From assembly GCF_002127325.2 (NCBI RefSeq), contig NC_035444.2, positions 85,363,675 through 85,427,674 on the forward strand: 64,000 nt of DNA. The letters run 5' to 3'. The stretch comes from Helianthus annuus. Lineage: Eukaryota > Streptophyta > Magnoliopsida > Asterales > Asteraceae. Shown piece after piece: positions 34,095 to 44,186 of the stretch. The translations under genes and the position numbers were made by a program. The number at the start of each line of letters is the position of its first letter. Within the stretch, counting starts at the first letter, position 1. Below the pieces are notes generated by a model that was not told the DNA's origin, did not search any database, and worked only from the letters and a program-made list of their open reading frames with translations.

Positions 34095-34489
34095 GGAGTT
34101 TGGTAGAAAGTGTATTTTTCCTAGAAAGTCTAGGAAGCAATGAAAATTGGACATGTGGCATTGAGTTATTTTAACTAGAAGGGCAATTATGTAATTTACA
34201 TTTTAATTTTATTTTTGGAATTTATATTTCATTAACTAACATTGCATGATCTCGAAGGTAACTGATTATGTCCATGATTTTCGAAATTTTGGTTGTGTTT
34301 TGAATCCAAATCTCATTCAAATCATATGTATATACAATTCTTTCTATCGTTTTCTTCTTCACCAGCAATATTCGTATTCAATAAATTTTTCAAAGAGAAA
34401 AATCATGGCTTCAAACACACTTGTTGATTGTGGAGATGGTTATTAACATTTAACTGCAAAACCATCAGCTTGTTCTTGGTGATGTGTTT

Positions 34490-35128
34490 TAACAGCAAGC
34501 AGATTCATACAATTATGTTTTAGCATTTAGATTCATACAGTTGTATTTTAACAGCAAGCAGATTCATACAGTTGTGTTTTAGTATTCAGATTCATACAGT
34601 TGTGTTTTAACAGCAAGCAGATTCATACAGTTGTGTTTTAGCATTCATGTTGGTAATGCTGGAGGATTTTTTGACGCTATGTTTTATTATTCAGATTCAT
34701 ACAATTGTGTTTTAACAACAAGCAGATACATACAGTTGTGTTTTAGCATTCAGATTCATACAGTTGTGTTTTAACAGCAAGCAGATTCATACAGTTGTGT
34801 TTTAGCATTCAGATTCATACAGTTGTGTTTTAATAGCAAGCAGATTCATACAATTGTGTTTTAGCATTCATGTTGGTAATGCTATAGGATTTCTTGATAT
34901 TGTGTTTTAACAGCAAGCAGATTCATACAGTTGTGTTTTAGCATTCATGTTGGTAATGCTGGAGGATTTCTTGACGCTGTGTTTTACCATCCATGCTGGT
35001 AATGCTGGAGGATTTCTTGACATTGTGTTTTAACAGCAAGCAGATTCATACGCTGTGTTTTATCATCCATGCTGGTAATGCTGGAGGATTTCTTGACGCT
35101 GTGTTTTAACAGCAAGCAGATTAACACG
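34490..35128. repeat. minisatellite, units CAGATTCATACAGTTGTGTTTTA(A/G)CA..
   Basis: About fifteen units of roughly 28-30 bp alternate between an AACAGCAAG and a GCATT linker; a second variant (CATGTTGGTAATGCTGGAGGATTTCTTGACG) is interspersed five times. It gives higher-order repeats. Confidence 0.93.
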
Positions 35129-35153
35129 ATGTGTTTCTTCATGAAGGATAGAA

Positions 35154-35157
<4 letters not shown>

Positions 35158-35191
<34 letters not shown>
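35158..35191. repeat. (GA)n microsatellite
   Basis: About 17 AG units, inside the TIR element. Confidence 0.95.
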
Positions 35192-35194
<3 letters not shown>

Positions 35195-35423
35195 TCGCAA
35201 GAAATGTGGGGTAATTATGGAATGACAATTATTTCCATATTTAAAACAAACTAAATGACATATCTACCCCTGATTAATTAAATAATCCTATTTTTAAGAA
35301 ACACATATTACCAAAATGCCACCAAGATGATCTCAACCATTAAACACACCCATTGGATGGCCCAGATCGCTTCCTAGACTTTCTAGGAAAAACACACTTT
35401 CCGTAGGATCCCCACTCATATAT

Positions 35424-35495
35424 AGAGTGGAGTTGGCTAGAAAGCCTAAGTTTCCTAGAAAGTCTAGGAAGCAATAGGGAGGTGACATGTGGCTT
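35424..35495. mobile_element. left-end copy of the same TIR family
   Basis: GAGTGGAGTTGGCTAGAAAGCC and CCTAGAAAGTCTAGGAAGCAAT repeat the left end of the element at 34091. No right end was found downstream. Confidence 0.7.
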
Positions 35496-36785
35496 TTAGT
35501 TTTTTTATTCAAAAGGACATGATGGTAATTTGATTATTAATTTAATTTTGGAATATTATATATCCTAAACTAACTATCCAGATATTTATGGAAACGTATA
35601 TCTCTTTGACTATTTCGAATCATTACAATTTCAAAAGGGCAGTTACTTTAAATTATGAAGTTCAAATCATTAACAATTTCTTCACATTGTGTTTTATCAG
35701 TTACTGGGTTCATCACAATGTGCTTTACCAGTTACTGGCTTTAGTTACTGTTTCATCACATTTAACACCCAAACCCTAATCCCAAGCCTGGCAGAATTCT
35801 TTCAAACTCGCGAATTTTGACTCCTTTTCCCTCCTTTCAACCCACAACCACCTCATTTAACACCGAAACCCTTATCCCAACTATAAATACAACCCCTTAC
35901 CACCTCCTAAACACTTTCCACACTCCAAACACTCTCTCTAACACTCTCAAATCTCTACATTTCTCAACTTTGGGTAGATTCATCCAAGTTCAAAACAGTG
36001 AGTTTTGAGCTTGTTTCTTCACTTTTTCTTCATGTTTTTCTTCTCTTCCTTCTTTGGAACACATCTAGGAATGTTACCACAAGTTTACCATGGTAAAGTA
36101 AGATAGAACATCACCATATTTGAGGTCTAAAGTAGGGTATATTTTCTATTTTTAACAACTTTCAAAACACGGTTCATACTTACTTGTTTCTTAAATTTCT
36201 ATGCCCCAAACCAAGTTGCCAACAAATCCTTTATTGGGAGACTTAAGTTGAGGTATGAAATCAGAAACTAAAAGGTTCATAACCGCATTTACTTTATGTT
36301 CCAAAGGATCTAAGTAACCTACAGGTGTTGAAACCAACCAAGCCCACAACCTTCAATATTGTGAGACTTGTGTTTTGGTAAGGTGTGAACAATGGAGCCT
36401 TGGTTTCCAACTATGATTCCACCTCCTCACTTAATTAGTTAATCCATTTCTATATAACCTAAGTCATCAAGTAAACTTACTAGTAATAAAGTGTCCAAAC
36501 TAAACCAAGTCTCCAAACATTTGCCATGATTGGAATGCACTACTCTAGTCTGAGTTTCACTTGGTTATATGATGATTTAGATGATTAGTTAATTGTACAT
36601 TCTTTATTTTATTCATAACCAACCAAAATCATCAACTAAGTTGACGATTTTGTGCTTTGGTGAATCCATATAATGACGTTAAATGGATGGCTTTCATCTT
36701 AGCTCCATGCATGACTATATATGACTTGGACTACTAACAATTATATATATATATATAGATACTTACATTACATAGGAGAAGGATG
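35496..36785. other. non-coding, promoter-like; perhaps an LTR or leader split by insertions
   Basis: TATAAATA at 35882-35889 is followed by a CT-rich leader (CACTCTCTCTAACACTCTC). DNA of the same quiet, long-UTR character continues at 39804-40830, whose end has TGTTTCCGCCATCAGTGTGA, close to the TGTTTCCGCCATCG motif at the end of the LTR at 48440. I infer one long LTR-like unit interrupted at 36771 and 37195; its left limit is unknown. Confidence 0.35.
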
Positions 36786-37178
36786 TATAGAAAACCCACT
36801 TTAATTTAGAAAACCCGGGAAACTCAAAGTTCCCGATTTTTTTTGTTTGAAAAAATTTATACATGTTACATACATGTTTTTAAGGGTTTTGGGCAAAAAA
36901 AAAAAAAAAAAAAAAATCAAAAAAGCGCCGAGTAGATATTTTTTAAAAAAAAGAAACAAGTTTTGGTGTAACACATGTTACATTCATCTGACATATTTGT
37001 AACATGTGTTACACCAAAACTTGTTTATTTTTTTAAAAAATATCTACTCGGCGCTTTTTTGATTTTTTTGCCCAAAACCCTTAAAAACATGTATATAACA
37101 TGTGTAATTTTTTCAAAAAAAAAAACATCGAGAGCTTTGAGTTTTCCGGGTTTTCTAAATTAAAGTGGGTTTTCTATA
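36786..37178. mobile_element. near-perfect palindromic MITE (393 bp)
   Basis: The arms start TATAGAAAACCCACTTTAATT on each side and continue through AAACCCGGGAAAACTC-like, AAGGGTTTTGGGC and AGCGCCGAGTAGATATTTT blocks to ACCAAAACTTG and GTAACACATGTTAC at the centre (about 36982). GATACTTACATTA stands at 36758-36770 and again at 37179-37191; 15 bases (CATAGGAGAAGGATG) separate the first copy from the left arm. RNA from it would fold into a hairpin with arms of about 190 bases. Confidence 0.88.
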
Positions 37179-37189
37179 GATACTTACAT

Positions 37190-37194
<5 letters not shown>

Positions 37195-37252
<58 letters not shown>
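37195..37252. repeat. (TA)n microsatellite
   Basis: About 28 AT units left of the next TIR element. Confidence 0.95.
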
Positions 37253-37256
<4 letters not shown>

Positions 37257-38721
37257 GGGATCAGGAGAAAACGCTCAAAAGTGTGAGAACGGTGAGAACG
37301 CATCCTGACCCAACACGTGTCCTGTGGCATTAAGAAGGGCGGAGGGGCTTTTTTGTCTTTTCATTCTTCTTTTATTTTCACAAAGCGGTATAATATTTTT
37401 TGGCGTCTAAGTTTTATTTGGTGTTAATTGTATTCATTAAACTTTTTGGCATTTAATTAATTGTTTTTGTGTCACATATATAATTTTTTGGCGTTATATC
37501 GTTTTCTGGTTAATTTTTTTTGGCGTTTGTGGCGTTTTGTATAATAATTCACTACGAGTAATTAATGTTTGCATAAGATTAAAATAAGTTCAATTTTTCT
37601 TTTTGGCGTTTATTGAATTTTTTGGCATTTTACTACCCTTTTACAAGGTGCTTCGCCAGCAGCTGTTCTCCCAGTTTTCATTCTACTAGCGTTTTGGTGT
37701 TTGTAGTTTTTGGCGTTTTATATAATAATGTATTTTATTTATATAGAATTAGATAACAAAACAACATATAACTTGATATCAATACAATATAAAATGAAAA
37801 CAAAAATAATTAAAAATGGTAATCTAATTTTTCTTTCTAATCTTCAATGTCATCAGCCTCTTCCTTCTTGAATTTGTTTTTGGCGTTTTGAACCTTTTTT
37901 GAATAATCTAGCTAGATGCCAACTTTCCTTCATAAACCCCGTCTTTTTCAGAAGAAGCTGCTTAGTGGCATCCTGTTTTTTGGTGTGATATTCTTGTTTG
38001 GTGGCATGTCATTAAAGATCAACTCTTGCTTGATGCTATTTATAATAATAGAGTCCAAAATAGTATTTTATTTTTGTGTTGAACCCTTTCTTCCATGCCT
38101 ATAATCATTAAGAACAAAGCTCACATGATGGCATATCACTGTCATGAGTCTCTTTTTCCTGAATATTTGTCCATCTCATTCAGCAAAATATTATTGAGTT
38201 AACCCCCTCAGAAAAAGGATCCATTTCAGTGAAACCTTTGCCATCTGTGGCGTTTTAAAGGGAGTGGTTTCTAGAGGATATGGCATTTTTTGTGTTTTTC
38301 TGGGTGATTAATTTCATTGTGTATAGACCCCTCTCTTATATGAGTTTTTTGGCGCGTAGTTTTGGCGGGACTTTTTATCGTAGTAAATGATAGTAATAAA
38401 GTAACTGTCTTTTTAGTTACTGTTTTTGTATTTACTGTGTTGATCAGCTTTTATCAGTTTTATAGGTTATAGACGTCCCATCTTCTAAGTTTGGCGTTTT
38501 TTTTAAATGGTCTTATGCAAACCAACATGACAAAATACAATAACGGAGTAAATAAAATATTAAGCAGGAAAAATAATTTTTGTTATTTTTGGCGTTTTGT
38601 TAGGCTTAACCATTTTTAGTATTATTTTGGCGTTTTGCTAATAAAGATAGAAATATATCATTTAATTATCTTAAAAAAAAAAGAAGATTACATAGAAGAA
38701 AAACAAAAAGAGGAAAAAAAA

Positions 38722-39309
38722 TTAAAATCCTTCGTCAGAAAGTACTTTATCTGAATAGTATCCATCACTTGTGTCATCTTCTTCCTCCTCAGAGTCTTCA
38801 TCTTGATCTTCATCCATGTCATCACATTCACCTTCATCAGCTTCTTGTTCCTGAAGATTCTGAAGCCTCCACCTGAACATGTCTTGCATTAACTCCAATT
38901 TTGAGTCTATTTCTGTGTTGGTACAAGTGGCGTTATGCAATTCTTCCATGAAACCCTGTCGCTGCTTTGTCATGATGTTCTCTAGCCAGTAGACTTCCTG
39001 CTCTCCGTTGTCGTATGTAACCGTCACCATGTCTGTTTCATCATCAAAACGCCATGATGTCATTACAGGGTCTGGCTTCACATCTCCTTTGATTGGTCCA
39101 AATTTGCTGGTTAATGCTTTCATAAGCATATGCGTTTCATGGCATTCGTTGTCTAGAGCGATACCAATGGATAAGATTTGCCTCTGTATCTCTTCTTCCA
39201 TCTTCAGAATTTCCCTAACCGTCTTAACATACACCCTCCTTCTGTTGTCAAAATGGAGGACGTATCGCCTGATTCCCAGAGTGTATCTCCACGAAACGAT
39301 TGTTGCCAT
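38722..39309 (-). CDS. 195-aa protein of unknown function carried by the TIR element
   Basis: ATG at 39309, uninterrupted to the TAA at 38722. The first 50 residues are mixed (MATIVSWRYTLGIRRYVLHF, basic), then EEEIQRQILSIGIALDNECH, a middle with PDPVMTSWRFDDETDMVTVTYDNG and YWLENIMTKQRQGFMEELHN, and a strongly acidic C-terminal tail (DMDEDQDEDSEEEEDD) ending DKVLSDEGF. No membrane segment, signal or catalytic motif I can name. TATATAAAC at 39410-39418 gives a promoter 100 bases upstream. Intactness in an otherwise non-coding TIR element argues for selection or recent activity. It could be a captured host gene piece or an accessory protein of this element family; it does not look like a transposase. 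Confidence 0.68.
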   Translation of the reverse strand: MATIVSWRYTLGIRRYVLHFDNRRRVYVKTVREILKMEEEIQRQILSIGIALDNECHETHMLMKALTSKFGPIKGDVKPDPVMTSWRFDDETDMVTVTYDNGEQEVYWLENIMTKQRQGFMEELHNATCTNTEIDSKLELMQDMFRWRLQNLQEQEADEGECDDMDEDQDEDSEEEEDDTSDGYYSDKVLSDEGF

Positions 39310-39409
39310 TTTTGGCGTTTTGTTTAAGTTGGCGTTTTTGGTTAACGAGTTTTTATTTTTGCAGAAAATGGATAGATTGAAGTGATTATAGAAGCTATGT
39401 TTTACCTTT

Positions 39410-39418
39410 GTTTATATA
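39410..39418 (-). promoter_or_regulatory. TATA box for the 195-aa gene
   Basis: On the minus strand TATATAAAC, 100 bases before the ATG. TTTTGGCGCG (inverse CGCGCCAAAA), an E2F-type site, lies just upstream of it at about 39425-39436. Confidence 0.5.
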
Positions 39419-39779
39419 ATGATGTTTTTGGCGCGTAATTTTGAAGGGAATTTCTTCTAATAAATGTTAATAACTGAAATTCAGTTATTTGTGTTGTTTC
39501 ATCTTCCTGTAATATTCAACGCGTTTTATTTTTAATTTTTGGCATTTTGTTTTTAATGGCGTTTTATTTTTTGCATGGCGTTTTATCATTTGATGGCGTT
39601 TTGAATATGAGTGGTAAAAGACCCTTTTACCCTTAATGAAGCGCGTCCCACATAATAATATTGATGTTATTTACGAAAACGCCACCACGCAATCTAGTCC
39701 ATGGATTGTTTTGATCGGACGATCCATAAGCGTTCTCACCGTTCTCACACTTTTCACCGTTTTCTCTAAATCCTGACCC

Positions 39780-39780
<1 letters not shown>

Positions 39781-39810
<30 letters not shown>

Positions 39811-41099
39811 ACCAATCCTAAGATACTAACCAATCCATGGTTTGATGTCAAGAGAATTATGGTTATGATATCTTGGATAAAACTCCTCACGGATTGACTT
39901 CCAATAGGCGAATTTGTACCTATGAAAAATACATAGTTATGGTGTCCAAACTTAGGTGTTTTGTCAAGATAATTTTTATGTATTTTCCTACTAAGTAACC
40001 ATCTTGCATTTGCATTTCGAATTCAAAATCCGTCAAACTCATACGCCTCATTTATCCTCGTAGGATAATTCGGTGGTTCTCCAAACACTCAAACGCATCA
40101 ACTCATGTACACGGGATTTACTACGCAAAGCGTGAGTCGATCAATTTTCCTTCTGACACACTTTGGGTGTAACATGTACAATATATTACAGATCACATAC
40201 TCACGATTAAACTTGTTTACATACACACTTTATCCTTAAAAACATGATACTTGTTATATTCTTGTTATTACATGCCATGCTCATACTTGTGTTCTATATG
40301 CTCATTAACTTTGCAAGCATACCTTAACAATTATAGCGCTATAGGATTAATGCACCGCCCGTATTCTTGTGGTAATGTTAAGTAAACCATTTTATGCACG
40401 ATTGCAGTATACTTTGGTTTGACTTATAGTTAATACATGCTTGTATGTAAATAAACAATGTATGCAAATTACCATGTTGGATATGAGACAAGTTTTAAAC
40501 ACTATTATACTATGTATTCAAACTTGTATACTCGCCAACTTTTGTTGATTTTATTTTAATACATGTTGCAGGAAGCTATTTGATGACGATTGAAGGACGA
40601 TATTTAGGGTGGACTAGAAACACACCTAGACTTTAATCTATGTTTTGTTTTATGTTGTTATTTTATTTGCAAAAAATGTTGTACTTTCCCTTCCAAGACA
40701 ATGTATTTCCCTTTTAGTATGAATGAAATTTGAATTATTTAAATATTGTCACAAATTAGCAAGTTATGATGTCTCGAGCAATCATGTTTTCGTGTCACTC
40801 TGATGTTTCCGCCATCAGTGTGATGTCAGCCTTGATTGCGAACAAATGTTTGTACTTAGTATAAATAGATCTCACATGTTAGAGATCTATTTCATCACTT
40901 GACATCCTTATTGTATGAACAGAAGTGAGTGATCAGGCTGAGGGGGACTATAATCATTAATACAAGATTGATCATCATACTCAGTAAATCCCACCAATAG
41001 CAAAGCAAAGGTAGGGTCTGAGGAGGGTAAGATGTAGACAACCTTACCTCTACCCCGTAGGAATAGAGAGGCTGCTTCCAGTGAGACCCCCGGCTCGAT
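39781..41099. other. non-coding; 11-bp palindrome and a SINE-like 3' fragment
   Basis: AAATAGATCTC and its inverse GAGATCTATTT (40863-40892) are separated by 8 bases. Read on the minus strand, 41099 down to about 40965 gives CAGCCTCTCTATTCC...GGGGTAGAGGTAAGG..GTCTACATCTTACCC..CTCAGACCC, a body motif shared by many dicot SINEs, without its 5' promoter. No gene. Confidence 0.45.
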
Positions 41100-41104
41100 A
41101 GTAG

Positions 41105-43730
41105 TGTCACACCCCAACCGATGGCAGAATCATCGGGGCGTGGCACTGAGCAAAACAGATTGTCAAGAGAAATTCCATAACGACTAAATTACCAAATAGT
41201 TAATATTATGTCCCATACCATAACCCATTAAGTAATCTAATTATTACAGACAAAGATATTCTCCAAACAAAAACTTGTTTCGACAACTCATATTTCAAAT
41301 AAAAATAAATTGTCTGTTTGTTTCTAGACTCTTCCTAACTTGTTTCCACATAGCAAGCATCCTAGCAGATAGCATCCTAAACACCTGTCACATACGTTAA
41401 AATACGGGTCAATACACATGGTGTAAAGGTGAGCATACAAGTTTGATATAACATAATAGAGTTCGAAATAGTTTACGCATAACCAGCATGTAACATGTAT
41501 AAAGTGAAGGCTAGTAAGTTATCGACAGAGAAATATGCACAGACGTGACTGCGAGTTGTAGAATGCACAACACATATCCCCACTGGGACGTGTGAAGTAA
41601 AGCCCTTAACAACCCCTGTCCACGACAGGTGCTGAGTCCAAACTATAGTACTATCGTTGCTAAGGTGTCAGGCAACAATCACTGTGTTAACATAACATAC
41701 AAGCATTCATCGACTAACACGTAGCATGCAATAATGGTTAGCGTATAAATAGAGTTGCGTTGTGTGATTGATGTGATTTGAATATAGATAACGTATGTAA
41801 CACCCAAAAGTGCATAAAGCAAAAAGGGATCGAGTATACTCACAGATTGTGTTTAACAAGTAAACGCGCTCTTGGATTGAAGGGAACGCTGAGAGAGATT
41901 AGCCTGAACAGTTAACGATAGCATAAACGATAAGTGGCGCGTAAAATGGTGCAAAGTGATAAGTGTCGGATGGTCATCCGATTGGATGGCCATTTGATTG
42001 GATTGACATCTTGATGTGTTTGTGTATGATGGTTTGTACTTTGAAGTTTTCGTTGTAGCATTTTGAAAACAGAGAAGTATCTCTACCTTTCAGGTCGGTC
42101 GATCGAACGGCGGCTCGATCGGACGGTGATCCGTTCGGTGAGACATTTCTTAGAGAACAAGTTCACAGCAGTATTATCATCCAATCCGGTGGTCTACCGA
42201 TCGGGTGGTAATCCGTTAGAACTGATAGTGCATTGAACATGTTGAAAATTGTTTAAGTGTTGAAGTCCAAACGTCACCTGGTCGGATGGTCGTTCGATCG
42301 GATGGCAATCCGGTCGGACGGCAATCCGTTCGATGTTCAAAACTCTGAATAATCAAATAAAAAGTTTAAGTGTTTGAACCAAGTGTAAGCCGATCGGGTG
42401 ACAGTCCGATCGGATGGCAATCTGATCGGATGGCAATCCGTCCCGTGACCTGATCGTCTTGGACACTTTGATTATTTTGTAGGTTTTGCGTTTTTTTCGA
42501 GACAGTGTGATAACGAGCTAAATAACAGAAACCTCGTCAAGACTCAAGTGATCCGATCGGTCAGGAATCACCCTAGTCCGGTCAGTCACTGGTTTGAGCC
42601 GGCGGTTCATGCTTAACCTGAATCAGTTGTCTCTTGGATAGAATTCAGATCTTGAACCAATACATCACTAAGAAAGAGTAGAAGATCAGAATTAGCTCCG
42701 ATTCTATCGGTTTTGAGTGCATTGAGTGTAAAAGAGTTGAAAGAAAGTTAGAAAACCATCTTTCAATCTTTTTCACTATGAATATGTTCAGATCTATGCA
42801 AGATCTTTGTTTATTCATGTGGAAACCGTCCAGATGTAAGTTGTTCTTGGTGGATTGAAGCCAAAACATGAAGTTCATAAGAACCCCATGATGACATCAT
42901 CCTAGAACACCTTAAATCTTGTGATTTCATGGTTAAAAGTTAAGATTCAAAAGAGAAAAAGATGAAGGAGTGCGTGTAGATCATGAAAGTACAAGATTTA
43001 GGTTGAAAACTTACAAGAATTGCGAGAAATCGAGAGAAAGGAGGGCTGAGTGTGGCTGGGTCAAGTGGAGAGCTGTCACATCACAAATGATGTGACAGGT
43101 AGGTATTTATAGGGTTTCCCAAAAAGGAAAGTGCAATGGGTCGAGTGGGTCACCGATTGGATGGCTGTCCGATCGGATGGCAATCCGATCGGTTAACCAT
43201 CCGATCGAGCAGTCACTCGATCAAGTGGCTCCGACGATTGAGTTTTGGCGTTTCGTTTCTTGCGTTGGGTTTTGCGATGCGATAGAGTTTCCCATTAATC
43301 CCAACTACTATATCTAACATACAATCATCCTAAATAACTTGCGTTTAGCGTCTGCGATTCAATTACGATAGTGTTGCGATTGCGTTTTGATTAAACACCA
43401 CAACATAAACATAAATAAACATGCACAAGTAACACATAAATAGCACACACATGTAAAACAATATCCAGAACGCACAATTCGAGTTGCGCATGCGATTGCG
43501 ATGCGATAAGCGATAAAGCGGCAAAACATGCGATAAATATCGATTAAACTTCGATTATTAACAAGCACTCCACATAATACAACTAACGTGATAAAATAAA
43601 TATATTATTTACAAGTGAAAGAAGTCAAAACAGTAGTTGAGCAAGGAGTGACAAATCGCAATTAGCAATCTTTTCTTCCTTTGACTTCAATGTTAACTTT
43701 GACTTGACTTTCGAAACACGAAGTGTTACA
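41105..43730 (-). repeat. solo LTR (LTR-A), 2626 bp, minus orientation, AGTAG target duplication
   Basis: Its minus-strand start TGTAACACTTCGTGTTTCGAAAG and end GGGGTGTGACA match LTR-B (45728-48456) in order and content. AGTAG stands at 41100-41104 and 43731-43735, so both ends are true element ends with a 5-bp duplication and no internal region: a solo LTR left by recombination. It holds an array of GATCGGATGGCAATCCGATCGG-type motifs (42090-43210) and a TATA box plus hairpin at 43073-43112. Confidence 0.93.
43073..43098 (-). promoter_or_regulatory. hairpin beside the LTR-A TATA box
   Basis: CTGTCACATCA, four-base loop, TGATGTGACAG. On the minus strand it follows a TATAAATA-type box (43104-43112) by a few bases, as in LTR-B. 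Confidence 0.8.
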
Positions 43731-43735
43731 AGTAG

Positions 43736-44186
43736 TTTTGCATCAAGCCTTGGACATAAGGCACATAACACTCTGCAATCGGGACAAAGACTAATTAGTG
43801 TGTGTACCCTTTTGTCTTTCAGCTATCAACGCCACCACATGATGCGTGATTAACCGTCCTCAGCTTTTAACGTTATTTTCACAAAATTAGTAAAATAACG
43901 TTAAAATTAATACAAGATTGATTTCTTTCCCAATTTATGTGTTATCATTCATTCATAATTAGTTCACCCAAAGCACACAAGTTAAAACTCAGATCCTAAC
44001 ACTGGATATGTAATTCCTTTTTCGTTTTCTTTTCCTTCAAGTGTTTTTTTCAAATTTTCGTTTACCCAATCTAAGAAGAGATATGTTGATTGTACATGCG
44101 TTGAAGTTCTGAGTGGAAGGTTACCCACTGTTGTCTACGTGTTTCTGACTATATTCTCTACAAGTTGCTTTAGTTCGACAACCTAT
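43736..44186. other. intergenic, no gene seen
   Basis: Quiet DNA between the solo LTR and LTR-C; it carries no repeat or ORF I could recognise. Confidence 0.4.

Larger units (their letters stand above)
34091..35418. mobile_element. TIR element in (TA)n with minisatellite interior (1.3 kb)
   Basis: Left end AGTAGGAGTTTGGTAGAAAGTG, then TTTTTCCTAGAAAGTCTAGGAAGC; the inverse of the right end has GGATCCTACGGAAAGTGTGTTTTTCCTAGAAAGTCTAGGAAGC. The TIR carries its own inner palindrome CCTAGAAAGTCTAGG. No transposase. The interior holds a minisatellite and a (GA)n tract. Confidence 0.83.
37395..39601 (+). repeat. dispersed TTTTGGCGTTTT motif array
   Basis: GGCG preceded by a T-run occurs at about 37401, 37488, 37521, 37531, 37605, 37696, 37880, 38248, 38348, 38362, 38492, 38588, 38627, 39313, 39332, 39428, 39557, 39576 and 39595, with GGCATTT variants between. 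The copies at 38348 (TTTTTTGGCGCG), 38362 (TTTTGGCGGGA) and 39428 match the plant E2F consensus TTTSGCGS; most others match only its TTTGGCG core. Confidence 0.8.
37255..39780. mobile_element. TIR element in (TA)n with a 195-codon gene and a GGCG-motif array
   Basis: Left end ACGGGATCAGGAGAAAACGCTC and inverse right end AGGGTCAGGATTTAGAGAAAACGG lead into a shared AAAAGTGTGAGAACGGTGAGAACGC. (TA)n lies at both borders (37195-37252 and 39781-39803). About two dozen copies of TTTTGGCGTTTT or close variants are spread over the interior in the same orientation. The only good ORF is on the minus strand (38722-39309). The terminal motif is similar in style to the MULE at 9637 (GTGTGAGAAAGGT), which suggests a Mutator-like origin; inference. 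Confidence 0.82.

Noticed and set aside
37100..37333. ORF with an Ile/Tyr repeat
   Set aside because: Reads straight through the (TA)n microsatellite; the same holds for 57928-58158.
42090..43210. CRISPR-like spaced repeats
   Set aside because: Spacing is irregular, motifs vary, and the context is an LTR in a plant genome.
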